A DNA stretch of 64,000 nt from Branchipolynoe longqiensis (GCA_030323885.1 CM059197.1:36678556-36742555), one strand, 5' to 3'; counted from the first letter of the stretch, positions 33,776 through 45,739 are shown. Translations and numbers: made by a program. Notes: generated by a model not told the origin, from the sequence alone.

Positions 33776-34436
33776 ATTCACATAATCATTTATTCACTCA
33801 CCGATCTATTCACTCACTCACTCGCTCATTCATCCATTTACTCACTTGACATCCCAGGGTAGGTATCATAACTGCCGTGAGGGTGGTGAACATGGAAAAT
33901 ATTGTGCCTAGGGCAGGATCCAAACCCACACTTCTTACCAAGGTCCCGGTCTAGTTTTGAACAACTTTACAAGTTGGCGGGAGTACAATGCACCACCATT
34001 CGCAAATTTGACAATTCACTAGAAAATCACCAATAATGCTTGCCTCAAAATTTAGGAGGCTAGAAATTAAAAGTAAAATTGTCGCTCTTTTAATTAAATT
34101 GTCTATATTCAATAGACGCCATGGAATAAATTCAGTTGAACAATTGACTTTGAGTTTGGCATTGATAGATTTATAGGCTTGTGAGTTTTTGTAGGGTCTT
34201 TTGATTGTATTGGTGGATGAATTATTTGTCGCTCCGTTAACTCAACCTTGGATCCGGTTGAACTATTATCCTATATAGCTGGTTGTAAGCAGGTTAACCT
34301 TATATGTGTGTGGGGGGAGGGGGGGGGGGGGGTGTTTGCATGTATCTATGTATTCACACATGTATGAATGTCTGTATGTATGTATGTGTATATGTGTATA
34401 TATATGCGTATATGTCATGGCTAGAAACTCCACACG
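33776..34436. other. Unassigned; poly-G and TATGTATG microsatellite
   Basis: Poly-G run near 34315-34333 followed by GTATGTAT repeats. No gene seen. Confidence 0.45.
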
Positions 34437-34748
34437 TCTTGATTCTTCTTCTTGAAGATTTATACTGCCTATCATGGATAAGTCTGAATAGACTTGTTTT
34501 CACCTTTAGACAGTTTGTCGATAGAAAGCCTGAGTCTACACTTTTACCGACCCAAGGGATTTTAAACCCCCCACACCACATAGACATGGTATGAGAGCAA
34601 CTGGCCTTTGATGTAGCTGTAAGTTATACACAGCGGTGGAAATCCAAATTGGCAGAGGTGGGGGCATGGGGAATCGAACCACCAACCTTCAGATTAGGAG
34701 TCCGACCTAGAAAAAAGTCAGACACTCTAATCACTCCGCCACAGAGAA
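34437..34748 (-). mobile_element. SINE-B copy
   Basis: Minus-strand copy from the TTCTTCTTGAAGATTTATAC end to the tRNA-like head complement CACTCTAATCACTCCGCCAC. Confidence 0.85.
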
Positions 34749-34859
34749 CAATATGACCCAATCCAGTTTCATTCCTATAATATTTATAAATATAAAAGTC
34801 CATTTTATATTATACATATATGTATATCTTCTTGGTGGCAATGCCACTGCAACTCATCA

Positions 34860-35126
34860 TTTGTTGTGAAATCATCGATGCCAGATGAGTCCAATTTGTG
34901 CTCGGAATGTGCGGTGGGAAGTTAGACACGTGTCTGTAGCTGCAGTCGGAGAGTCTGGTGGGTGAAGGAGATGATCTTTCCTCTGCTGATGCTTTTGTTT
35001 AGCTTGAGATAGACGATCAGTTTCAAACCATGCTGTGTCTTTGCGAATAGAAGCACACCATGTTTCCCAGCTTTCAGTGTTCAAATTACATTTCTTCAGG
35101 TTGTTTTTAAGGTATATATATGTCAT
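34860..35126 (-). pseudogene. LINE reverse-transcriptase C-terminal fragment
   Basis: An 84-codon frame reads LKKCNLNTESWETW, then RTFRAQIGLIWHR. The pattern (repeated W near a basic helix, then C...R-x-F-x-x-x-I-G-L-x-x-H) is the C-terminal end of a class of LINE reverse transcriptases. The polymerase core is absent. Confidence 0.55.
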
Positions 35127-35229
35127 ATATAGTCTGGATATGCCCCGTATATGCTAGTGTAGGTGTAGCTAGGTGGCTCCACTGTGTCGTGGTTCTCCGG
35201 TAGGTTTGGGTTTGATCCCCCAGGTGGTG

Positions 35230-35320
35230 CGCGGGAAAGTGACAAGTATCAATTGTATAAGTCATTTGTTTGACTCAACCGGGAACCGACCTCCCAATCT
35301 CCCACAGGCGAGGCCCGCGC
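35230..35320 (-). mobile_element. SINE-A head fragment
   Basis: Complement of the linker and head: GTGACAAGTATCAATTGTAT then TTTGTTTGACTCAACCGGG. It abuts the next element. Confidence 0.5.
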
Positions 35321-35321
35321 T

Positions 35322-36925
35322 TTATGGGGCTGTCACACTACAACGCTTCTCGCCGGCGACCTGGCGACGTGTGGTGTTTTTGGGCGAAAATGGGTGAAAT
35401 ATCGAGACACGCTGGGGGCGCGTTATGCGCGCGTCGGTACACGTCGGTACACTATCCTTGACGTTGATGGTCGGCGCAAAATGCCGGCGCGCGCTATTGG
35501 TCGGCCAAGGTTTTAAGCGTGTCAAAAAAAAAACAACGACAGGTGTAGCAGGAAATCGCAAACCCTGTAAATCGCAAACCCCCACTTGTGATTTCCTAGG
35601 AAATCGCAAACCCCCATGCCATATATGGGCATGGGGGGTTTGCGATTTCCTAGGAAATCGCATATCCCCCCTGGAGATCGCAAACCCCCCATTCTCGATG
35701 TCGGACATCCGGGCACTTTTGGGGTTCACGGCGCGCGAAGGGAAAAACAAATGCTACTCCCATAGAAACAACATTAGAACTACCCTATCTATCACAACGA
35801 TTTCTGCTTTTTGGTGCTTTGAAAGCAAATTTCTCTTGTTTCTAATAAATAGTTCAGATCTTTCTCTATAATTTCATGTTCAGCTTTTTTTTTATCAGCC
35901 AATTGGGAGTTCTTGAATTTATTTGGCGAAAATAGTTTTTGAGGCCATGATCTGGTAAGGCTAACACTGGCACTGACACTCAGAATATCCCAACTTTCAC
36001 TATTATCTCTGTTTTTAATACTTTCAGATAAAATTGCTCTTAGGTTAAATTAAATACCTCAGATCTTCCTCTTCAATCGCGCATTGAGATAATTTTAATC
36101 GATTCGATGAAAGTTTTTTAATTTATTTTACAAAAATAAATGCTCCCCATAGACATAGCATTGCCGCAGCACACATCACGGCGTATTTTACCCTTCGTGG
36201 GCTAGTTTCCGGGGTTGTGACGTCATGCCGACATTGAGAACTCGGCGGCGGCGGCGATTTGTTTACTTTACGTTCGTCGATTCGAAAATATAACTGCTAA
36301 TATCTCCGCCGTTACGGCGGTAGCCTTAATAACGCTTCGAATTTAGGGTTAATTTAATGAAATTTCACGATTTGAGTATGTAATTCTGTTAAATATGGTC
36401 GCATTGAATAGATTTGGCCCGAATCGGTCCCAAAACACAGGGGGGTTTGCGATTTCCAGGGGGGGTTTGTGATTTCCTAGTAAATCGCAAACCCCGGGGT
36501 GTGCAATTTCCAGGGGTTTGCGATTTACTGCCACACCGGCAGCACGCGCATATATGGGTAAGGACGTTAGGCGTGCGTCGCGATGCATTGGACGCGCCGG
36601 AATAACGTTATGGGAACGCTAGGCAGACGCCGCGCGCGCGGGAGGGTCGTTTGCACCCGTTGCGGCAAACTGGGGCATTTTTGTTTTACACCCTAGCAAC
36701 ATTTAAGGTTATATGAAGACATCACGCCAAACTTTTTTTTTTTTTCCCCAACACGTCGACACACGTTGGCGGCGCGCTACTAACACGCTACTCACACGCT
36801 GTGCCAACGTCAAATTTCCCCATATTTCCCCTAAATCTTTAACGTTTCTCAACGCTTAAAATTTTATTTTCAACGCTGACGGGTCGCTGGGAGAAGCGTC
36901 ATAGTGTGACAGGGCCTTTACCGAT
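35322..36925. mobile_element. 1.6-kb CTGTCACACTAC-ended element with two clusters of AAATCGCAAACCCC
   Basis: Ends GGGGCTGTCACACTACAACG and (inverted) GGCCCTGTCACACTATGACG, with CGCTTCTC inside each. Two clusters (35547-35695 and 36437-36531) hold about a dozen direct and inverted copies of AAATCGCAAACCCC. Between them lies a GC-rich patch with CGGCGGCGGCGGCG near 36246. A SINE-A tail fragment is at 36683-36720. No transposase frame is seen. Confidence 0.7.
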
Positions 36926-37545
36926 TTGGCCACCGCGCTCAGTAGTGGAACTCGGAAGACGCATCTTCAATCAAAATGGGATTGGCGTGCCGGCTGCATG
37001 ATCGAGTGTAATCAAGTTAGCCAGACAAACTGCATGACCCGTCTTGTCCATTCTGTTTGTAAAGATCTCAGTCTGTTATGTTGTGGTGTAAGGGAATAAT
37101 ATTGCCCCAGAATAGTGTTGTCCCCCCCCCCCCTCCCTGGATGAGAAGCCAGCAAGCGCTCTTACCAATTCAACCATTCCATCCATGTGTGTGCGTGTGT
37201 GTGTATACAAAGTGTATATACGGTATATGTCCCAATAGAAGCAAGCCATCCAATAAAAGCACACCTCCCATTTCAATATTGAAAGCACACACAAATTTAC
37301 AATCATATTCAGACTGAATGCACATAAAATAAGACAACCCCACTTTATTTCAGAGGCACAACAAAAACAAATAATAATGTATGATCATATTCAGACTGAA
37401 TGTACATAAAATAAGACAATCCCACTTTATTTCAGAGGCACGACAAAAACAAATCCATGAAATTCTTTAACTTTGAATAGACGCATATCCATGTGTCTGC
37501 ACTCGCGGAGTGTGTGTCTATTGTAACATATACGGTACACATATA
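36926..37545. other. Unassigned; two copies of an ~80-bp direct repeat
   Basis: The block beginning ATCATATTCAGACTGAATG and including CCCACTTTATTTCAGAGGCA occurs at about 37302 and 37383. Runs of C near 37122. No gene seen. Confidence 0.6.
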
Positions 37546-37738
37546 CAGAAAAATTCCTCTAAATTGACCAGCCATGGGACCGACTTTAAATGGTACTTTT
37601 AAGGAGGTGTTCGTTTTAGGGAGTTTTTTTTAATCATTACGATGGTATTGTATGGGCGATCGTTTGGGACCTAAATATAGCGATTGATATAGGGGAGTGA
37701 TCGATCTGTGGATGTGGTCAGTTAGAGAGGTTTTATTA
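37546..37738. mobile_element. Decayed pogo-like MITE
   Basis: TACAGAAAAATTCCTCTAAA start and GTTAGAGAGGTTTTATTACA end, with the family's central GGGACCTAAATATAGCGATTG block. Confidence 0.7.
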
Positions 37739-38444
37739 CACAACTTATAGGATTACAAATTGTAAGGGTAACACATTTAGGGTTCGGCGCCTTTGGTTCA
37801 TGGGAACCCATCAGTAATAATGTATTTGTTCTGTGAAACAGGAGATGGGAATTGGAATCAAAAGGGTATTGGAACTCAAATTTCGGTTCCGTTGTTTTTC
37901 CAGCAATATATATAATTATATATATTATTATGTATATTGTATGTTATTTATAATTATATATATTCCTCGTGTGTGAATGACGCAGGGCCCGCTTACAAAC
38001 ACTGCCCACGGGTGTGTGTGTGGGGGGGGGGGGGGGGCACTCCACCAATGCATCAGGTAAGGAGGAAAGATATATGGTAATAGAACATGTATTCCCCTCC
38101 GAGCATTTATACTTGTATAATGCGCTATTCACCATATGTATATTTATATAAACATAGCTGGGATACAATAATGAGAGAAACAAAGAGGTAGAGAAAAAAT
38201 TGGTGGGCCGAAGGCGGTGCCACCAGTGCAGTATTGGGTCTTATGGAGTATAATAATATAATATTAATAACAATTCTCTTCCGTATCTTTATGCTCGCAT
38301 AATGCGTTATACATCCCATAAGTGAGTAGTTCCCGCTGTACACTAATCCGATGAATGAGTTGGTATGTGATAAATAATTATCCAAGTTTACCTTGTGGGA
38401 ACTAACTCACGGCTTTGTCTCCACCCCCCCCCCCCACAACCCCC
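37739..38444. other. Unassigned; G and C homopolymers
   Basis: TATAATTA-rich, poly-G at about 38022-38037, poly-C at about 38422-38435. The last poly-C lies just before the duplicated splice acceptor of the TMEM72-like gene and would serve as its pyrimidine tract. Confidence 0.5.
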
Positions 38445-38458
38445 TTCTCCTGCAGTCA

Positions 38459-38633
38459 AGTGCATATATATATAAAAGACCTCTCACTGCTTATCGAAAA
38501 GAGTAGCCTATGTGGCGGCAGCAGGTTTCCTCCAAAGGAATATGCGAGAATGACCATATGTTTGTCATCCAATAGCCGATGATAAAAATCAATGTGCTCT
38601 AGAGGTGTCGTTAAATAACACAAGCTTTACTTG
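38459..38633 (+). mobile_element. 5'-truncated SINE-C inserted at a splice acceptor
   Basis: Starts inside SINE-C (GTGCATATATATATAAAAGA) and ends GTTAAATAACACAAGCTTTAC. It is flanked by a 14-bp direct repeat with one mismatch, TTCTCCTGCAGTCA at 38445-38458 and TTCTCCCGCAGTCA at 38634-38647. The repeat contains the CAG acceptor of the following exon. Confidence 0.85.
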
Positions 38634-38657
38634 TTCTCCCGCAGTCAGGGAGGCGCC

Positions 38658-38862
38658 ATGGCCAGGGGCCGACATGCCAGAGAGCCGGTCCCTGAGGAGG
38701 AGGAGAAGAAGCAGCCACAGCAAGCCCTGCACCTGGAGGATGAGGACGACGAGGATGAGGACGAGGACGTGGAGGCCGCCGCCCTGAGGCAGCTGCAGAA
38801 GCCCTTCTTGATCCGCTATATCACCGCCTTCTCACGGATAGCCGGCGCCATCCTGCTTTGTA
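38658..38862 (+). CDS. TMEM72-like protein, coding exon 1
   Basis: ATG at 38658 sits in a strong Kozak context (GCGCCATGG). Residues 1-26 are polar, 27-39 are almost all Asp/Glu, and from about 60 (SRIAGAILL) the first membrane segment starts. The donor is either GTCAGT after 38862 or GTAGTC after 38859; both keep the phase, and I prefer the former. The acceptor lies 13 bp before the ATG within a SINE target duplication. The acidic N-terminal tail is longer than in the human protein as I recall it. Confidence 0.75.
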
Positions 38863-38958
38863 GTCAGTGTAACCGGCATGCTTTGCATGTGTTGGGGGGT
38901 GTGTGGGGGGGGGGGGGGGGGGGGGGGGGAGTATATCTACTATAATCTAGTGTATGGG

Positions 38959-39280
38959 TGTTGGTTGGTTGTTGGAGTTTTACATCCTGGCAACATCTAA
39001 GGTCATATGAAGATGGGTACCAACTTGTGACAGTGCACGCTCATTGTGACTTTATAGTGCTTCCCCATTGGGAGACCAGGATCCCACCCAGTCACATTAT
39101 CCTGACACTGAGCCAACCAGTCCTTTCCCTCTCCTAATGATGCCAAGCATCTGTCTAGGAAGCGAGAAATATCAATGTTTAAGTCATTGGTTTGACTCAA
39201 CCAGGGCTAGTAACCGAAGGTTCGAATCCCACGATCTACCAAAACGGGAGACTCAAATCATTTGGCTACCCCGTCTGGTC
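38959..39280 (-). mobile_element. SINE-A copy in intron 1
   Basis: Near full length on the minus strand, from a TTGGTTGGTTGTTGG tail to the complement of the CCAGACGGG head. Confidence 0.88.
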
Positions 39281-39536
39281 CAGTGCATAAGTGTTCTGAA
39301 CAAAAGTTATTTAAATAATAATAATAATAATGATGTTTGTGTTGGGAGGGGGGAGTATATCTAATGTATACGTGTTTTCTGAACAAAAGTTATTTAAATA
39401 ATAATAATTATGATGTTTGTGTTGGGAGCGGGGGGGAGTATATCTAATGTATAAGTGGTTTCTGGGAAAAAAACTATTTAAATAATAATCATAATTATGA
39501 TAATAGTGATGATGATTATAATAATAATAATAAGAT

Positions 39537-39888
39537 TTGTTTGTTTGTTTGTTTTACATCCTAGCAACATCTAAGGTCATATCAGGATGGGTACCGACTT
39601 GTGACAGTGCACACTCATGGCGACTTTATAGTGCTGTCCCACTGGGAAACCAGGCCGCTGGCACCATGACAGTCTACTCATGACCTGGTATCCCACTCAG
39701 TCACATTATCCTGACACTGAGCACATCAGTCCTTGCCCTGTCCTAATAATGCCGGGTGCCTGGCTAGGAAGCGACAAGTATCAATTTTTAAGTCATTGGT
39801 TTGACTCGACCGGGGTTCGAACCCACGACCCCATTATCTACCAGCACGGGAGACGGACGCTCTAACTCATTCGGCCATCCCGTCTGGT
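39537..39888 (-). mobile_element. SINE-A copy in intron 1, well preserved
   Basis: (TTTG)n tail complement at 39537, body, and intact head complement ending CATTCGGCCATCCCGTCTGG. Lies downstream of an AAT-rich microsatellite. Confidence 0.9.
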
Positions 39889-39979
39889 TTAATGATAAGA
39901 GGAAACTATGTGAAATTAATGGGATGGGATAATATGAATATTAGATTGGTATTTGGGCATGTTAGCAATTATATATATA

Positions 39980-40157
39980 CAGTAAAACCTCTCTAAATCG
40001 ACCGACCTTGGGACCGACTTTATGTAGTCCATTTATGGAGGTGGTCGGTTTAGGGAGTTAGAATATGGTTACAATGGTACTTTTGGTACCCAAATAAAGT
40101 GATCGATATAGGGGAGTGGTGGACCTGTGGAGGTGTTCGGTTAGGGAGGTTTTACTG
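39980..40157. mobile_element. pogo/Tigger-like MITE, 178 bp, in intron 1
   Basis: CAGTAAAACCTCTCTAAAT start and GGGAGGTTTTACTG end, TA on both sides. Same length as the copy at 51899-52076. Confidence 0.85.
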
Positions 40158-40282
40158 TACTATTTATTATTGGGGCAACATCACTTATATTCATTAATTA
40201 TGAAAGTCGCGGAAATCCGCGAAATCGCGGAGATCTTTCATCGCTGATATTAGTGTTCAGTATGTCAATTTCTACTTTACAG

Positions 40283-40352
40283 CTCTGTGGCTGTTCACCG
40301 TTCTACTTCTGAATCAGCTGTCTTACTACAAGTATTCAGCATGGTACCTACT
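40283..40352 (+). CDS. TMEM72-like protein, coding exon 2
   Basis: 70 bp between TTTACAG and GTAAGT. In the frame set by exon 1 it reads LWLFTVLLLNQLSYYKYSA then WYL, finishing the first membrane segment and starting the second. Other frames contain a stop or give a polar peptide. Too short to be called by ORF length alone. Confidence 0.75.
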
Positions 40353-40559
40353 GTAAGTATCCTTTCATCTCACATCTTTTTAAATCTCAAGTTCAAGGGT
40401 TGGCCATTACAAATATCTGCGATAGGCAGATACTTCAGATTTTCTCTCTTCTCTCCACTCACCCAGCCATTTTCAAAACAAGAGCTGCCAGCTATAGACC
40501 TATTTCATATGACGTCAGCATAGGTATTTAGGTCAGTGCGCACGCTGCTTGGATGCAGG

Positions 40560-41215
40560 ATGACACACTGTCACACTGCAAACTCAATGGCTATGAGCAA
40601 TCTTCATAGAGAACAAGTGAAATATCTCTAGAACCACATGACCTAGAAGCAAACCGCTGGGAACACATATAGGAAACATATTTAACAAATAGATTATATT
40701 AAATTTATACAATTAGGGTTCTGCATTTCTATTAATTTTGAAAATAACTGATGTTTTGCACTGAGTGTACCGGCAAACTCAATGCATTGTCAATGGCTGT
40801 GAGCAATCTTCATACAGAAAAAGTTAAATATCTCTAAAACTACACCACATAGAAACAACCGCTTGGAACACATATAGAAAACATATTTAACAAATAGATT
40901 ATATTAAATTTATACAATTAGGGTTCTGCATTTCTATTAATTTTGAATAAAACTGACGTTTTGCACTGCGCATACCGGCAAACTCAATGCATCCTCAATG
41001 GCCGTGAGCAATCTTCATACAGAAAATGTTAAATACCTCTAAAACTACACCACATAGAAACAAATCGCTTGGAACACATATAGAAAACATATTTAACAAA
41101 TAATTATATTAAATTTATACGGTTAGGGTTCTGCACTCAATGGCAGTGTGTATTCGTTCTGCAGCCAAGCTGCGCGCGCATACACGATGTTTACAAACAT
41201 TGAAAGGGGTCTATA
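40560..41215. repeat. Three tandem copies of a ~205-bp unit
   Basis: Each unit contains CTGTGAGCAATCTTCATAC, GGAACACATATAGAAAACAT and TTAGGGTTCTGCATTTCTAT. The right edge CAATGTTTACAAACAT-type end also bounds the minus-strand copy at 43835-44120. Lies in intron 2, and shares sequence with the interior of the 9.7-10.3 kb element. Confidence 0.8.
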
Positions 41216-41446
41216 GTCACAGCCTCACATCCCCCCCCCCCCCGCCACCCTGACCTCAGCACTAACCCACTTTTCGTGAAGTGAGTTCACTACTCTCCCC
41301 ACACATATTTGGTTCTATAAACATAAAAACTAAGCACGATTATGCTTGGAGAGCATTTGTACGGTTGCACAGTCCGATGGTTTCTGAGAGTTTAGAAACT
41401 GCCGTTTTTCGAGCTGAACATGTGAGGTGGATTGTGATTACCGGCC

Positions 41447-41987
41447 TTAAGCCCTGGTCACATAGCCATTAGTGGACGTAGTTGAACGTAGGTGAACGTA
41501 GTGGAGGCTAACGTGGGTCAAACATGGTGTAAGTTTGTTAAAGTACATTGAAATACGTTAAGGTACGGCACCTTTTGCCACCAAATGATACGGATAAATA
41601 CGTTATGTTACGGACGCCAGTACGTTCAACTACTTTAAACTATGTTAGCCTCCACTACCTTCAATTACATCCACTAATGGCTATGTGACCATGACATGTG
41701 TGACGTGAAACGGCCATGGTTTTGTGCGGGTCAAAGTACGCTAGAGTATGCTAGAGTACATTAAGAGGTATGTTCTACTACATTCTATTACGTGTTAAAT
41801 TCAGCCTCTAACGGACCGCTCTTTTGAACATGTCCAAAAATTATATCGGGGATCACGGCTCACCCACATTATTACCAAGTTAACATCAAGGACAAGTACG
41901 GATGGCAGTACGTTCAACTACTTTCAACTACGTTAGCCTCCACTACGTTCACCTACGTCCACTATCGGCTATGTGACCAGGGTTTAC
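41447..41987. mobile_element. CCCTGGTCACATAGCC-ended MITE
   Basis: TTAA at 41447-41450, then GCCCTGGTCACATAGCCATT; right end GGCTATGTGACCAGGGTTTA. About 30 bp of inverted ends with only small differences, and repeated GTGGACGTAG/AACGTAG words inside. A distant relative of the CTGTCACATTACGACG group. Confidence 0.78.
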
Positions 41988-41989
41988 CT

Positions 41990-43095
41990 TATTTTGATAG
42001 TTAACTTTGAAAGCATGCCAAATTAATGTTGGCATACACATACAGATTCTGACACTATTTCAGCATTAACAGGTTCTATTAAACTGACTTAGTATCGACA
42101 TGCGGTCTCAAATTTTCAAAGCCAAAACACTTACCTAGATTAGATCTGACATATCTAACTTAGATGCTGATTCATTGATTCATAGTTTCTGTGAGCCACC
42201 CCTCTATACACACACATTCTTCACCCACTCTCCAGGGATGTCGATTCGCGAATTTCCAAGGGTTTAAAAAAAAAATGATATTGCTCATTCTTGTGAGTCA
42301 TGCAGATCCAGTGAACACATATTTGGTGTTATATAGGGGGATAAACACTTATAATTAATGCTGCAGAATCCGATGAAAACATCAGATTTACAAAACAAAA
42401 ACAACACCTACCTACACCCCTCAACCCCACTACACCACCTCAACCCCCACCACACACACCTACCCCCCAACTATGCACACCCTCAAACCCGGCTTCACGG
42501 GGTGACCACCATCCAAAATACGCACACACAGGCTATCGCACGACTTCTAAGGCACAAAGACCGACCAGACGTCGACCCAACTGATTTCAACTCAAACGCA
42601 ACCAAGTAGCTTCACTCGACCGCATAACAGATATTGACCTAATGGTACTTCTTGACTCCTCACCTCTAACGCTTATCCGCCCCACCTCCACACCTCCGCC
42701 ACACCACAGACATATGTACTTCGTTCCTCTATACGCCATTGCGCCCCCATCGCGCCCCTGGAATTTTAGAATCGATTGTACCCCATTATCCCGATTTTAT
42801 TCTAGATATCTAACTTAGATAATGGTGCACGTATTGAACATTTGTCACTACTTAGAAGGGAATACCGAGGCAATTTAATAGAACATGCTACTACAGAAAC
42901 CTATGGTGTCAGAGTTTTGGCATGATTGACTAAATTAATTTTGCATGTTTGCACTTCAAATATCTCAAAAGGTTAGCCGTTTAAAATCAAGGTTACTTCA
43001 AACTAAACTAAGATAGATTATAACGATCAACCTAATATGTTTATCTCAGAAAATGACAGAAACTCAAAGTCATCAGACTATGCAACTTTACACAT
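41990..43095. other. Intron 2: decayed TTAA-MITE pieces, no exon seen
   Basis: 42785-43090 resembles the 26312-26672 MITE (GACAGAAACTCAAAGTCATC, then GACTATGCAACTTTA). A matching end (GCAGAATCCGATGAAAACAT) lies at 42362. Between them is a C/A-rich stretch. Confidence 0.5.
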
Positions 43096-43834
43096 TACTG
43101 TTTATAATTTATAAAGAAAGGAAAACCGTGAATTTTCCTATCGAAAATACCACTTTTAAAGCCCTTAAAATGCTTAAATTGCATCAGCCCCCACCCCCCC
43201 GCCAACCCCCCAGGGCTCGCATTGGGACTATATCCCTGACCCCAGACCTGACTTTCAGAGGGTTTTTTAGCTGACGACCAATGACATCCCTGACCCCCAG
43301 ACTTCTGACACTCGATGATATTAATGAATACATTACCCACATACATTCAGACTGTCGGCACGCGGGTAATTAATGGTTCGGTGAGGGTGTTATCATTGCC
43401 AAGTGCTGCTGCCCGCATTTGTTCTCGATGCTTTGATGAGAATATGCCATTTCCGAGATACCAACATATGAAGTTCTGGTTATTGTAACAGTACCATGTT
43501 TCCTATGTTTCTGAATTAGGTATGATTACATTACCATGCTTCACATATTCATATTATGGTATTTGGTATGATTACATTACCATGCTTCACACCACGTTTC
43601 ATAGATATTATTTTGTAAACCCTCATTAGAATGCCATCAGTACAAGTTAAGGATAGTTACTCCCCTTACCGTAGATAGATAGTTATCACCTGACACATGA
43701 CAGCTAGTGACAGTCCCACAGAACACAACACACATACCTGATAACACAGCATCTTAGTAGAGAATCAATCAATCCTTTAATTAACATCAGTTTGGTAATA
43801 TATAGTATTACAACAATATCTGCTTGGAGAGTAT
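43096..43834. other. Intron 2, unassigned
   Basis: Contains a direct repeat of GATTACATTACCATGCTTCA (about 43524 and 43568). No exon seen. Confidence 0.45.
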
Positions 43835-44120
43835 AGACCCCTTTCAATGTTTACAAACATCGTGTATGTGCGCGCAGCTTGGCTACAGAAAGAAGGCACA
43901 CTGCCATTGAGTTTGCCGATACGCACAGTGCAAAACGTCAGTTTTATTCAAAATTAATAGAAATCCAGAACCCAAACCTTATACATTTAATATAATCTGT
44001 TTGTTAAGCATGTTATCTGCTTGTGTGCCAAGTGGTTTGTGTCTAGGTGGTGTGGTTTTAGAGATATTTAACTTGTTCTGTATGAAGATTGCTCACGGCC
44101 ATTGACAATGCATATATATA
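43835..44120. repeat. Single copy of the ~205-bp-unit repeat, inverted
   Basis: Reverse-complement relation to 40560-41215: TTGAGTTTGCCGATACGC, GTTTTATTCAAAATTAATAG, TTGCTCACGGCCATTGACA. Confidence 0.75.
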
Positions 44121-44452
44121 TTATATGTGATGTGTGATGTATAACGAATTATGCGAGTATAAAGATACCTAAGGGAATTATCATTATTGTTATACTCTGT
44201 AAGACCCAACACTGTACTAGTGGTGCCACCTGCGGCCTCCTCACCTCCACCGGATGTAGACCAGTTTCAGTCACACCGGAGGATTTTTCTTTGTATGAAT
44301 TCAGGATATAGAAATAAAAAGATGCACACCTTATTTACCTAATAGTAATAGCAGGTATTGTCCCCATTTTTTTGTATATAAAAATACACCACCACTCACG
44401 CAAAATATATGCAATTAAATATTTAATAACTGTTTGATCCTTCGTGTTTCAG

Positions 44453-44521
44453 AGGCATCTCCTTGCTAACTACGTTCGTGGAACCATTGTGGTTGATAAA
44501 CAAATGTGTTATATCCTGCAT
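44453..44521 (+). CDS. TMEM72-like protein, coding exon 3
   Basis: 69 bp between TTTCAG and GTAAGT. In phase it reads GISLLTTFVEPLWLINKCVI, the second membrane segment with an internal acidic residue (Glu about 102) near the place where the vertebrate protein also has Glu. Frame and splice sites agree with exons 2 and 4. Confidence 0.75.
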
Positions 44522-45739
44522 GTAAGTATGTGCTTAATTTGTATCCTGCGTAATATTGTGGCTAGAAATATCTACTCAGTGAGCAGAGGTGATTTAATGA
44601 CATAGCAACAATAAAGGTGTTAGTTGTGTCGTAAACTTAGAATTAATCTAATATGAATAAGCAATGCTTAGGACCGACCCCCCGATATAACTACAGTAAA
44701 GTATTTTATGATTGCGCGTGTATTTCTTTACTCCACTCGCGGTGTTCGATTTGAAATTCTAGCAACTCGGATGCTTGCTGCGGACCGAAATTCGACGAGT
44801 GATTTCCGTTTCCGTTTGCTGGATTTCTCGGTTTCTCGGTACGAGTTTACAAATGGCAGCGCCCATACAGTGCTATTTCCGTTTCCGTTTGCTGGATTTT
44901 GTCGAAGTCATGCACAGTAAGAGTATTGTTTATGTGTATATATCTACATGCGTTAGTCTTAAGCCTCCCCGTGGGTGGGTCGGTATTATGTACAATTTTA
45001 CATGGCCATAGTTGTGGCATGAAATTGGAATAAATATATTACCCAACATTTCATAGTGCCTTAGTTAAAATGTGATAATTAGAATTGATCTTATACCCAC
45101 AATTCTACAGGGCTTTAGTTACAATATGGTAATTAGAATTAATCTATTAGCCATAATTCTCCACTTTATTAGGTCGATCGTTATAATCTAACTTACTTTA
45201 AGTTGAAGTGACTCATTTTTTAAATGTCTAAGTTTGAAGATATTTGAAGTACAAACATGACAAATTAATGTTGGCAAGCACGCTAAAACACCATAGACTG
45301 CAGTAACAAGTTATATCTAAATGCCTCAGTATGCCATTCTATCTGGCAGCAAATGTTTGATAAATGCACCACTATCTAAGTTAAATAAAATAGAATTAAA
45401 TCTAGATAATTGTTTTTGTTTTGAAAATTCGATGTTTTCATCGAATTATGTAGCTTTAAGATAAATATATTAGCTTGATCGTTATAATCTACTTTAATTT
45501 AGTTTGAAGTAACTTATAATAATAGATGGTTAGCTTTGGAGATATTTGAAGTGAAAACATATCAAATTACTTTTAGCATGTATGTCAAAACTGCTAAATA
45601 GCATAGGTTTCAGCGTTAACACGTTTTATTAAATTTACTTATGCAGCAATAAATGTCAAAGTGCATTAGCATCTAAGTTGGATCTGTAGGATCAAATCTA
45701 GATAAGTGTTTCGATTTTGAAAATGATATGCTTAAAAAT
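44522..45739. other. Intron 3: unassigned plus TTAA-MITE relics
   Basis: 45180-45470 and 45475-45730 hold two overlapping decayed copies of the AGCTGCATAGTCCG MITE (GATGTTTTCATCGAATTATG near 45431). A GTTTCCGTTTGCTGGATTT block is duplicated at about 44807 and 44879. Confidence 0.5.

Noticed and set aside
42358..42609. 83-codon frame in intron 2
   Set aside because: It lies in a C/A-rich, His/Thr/Pro-biased stretch beside MITE relics, with no motif and no splice support.
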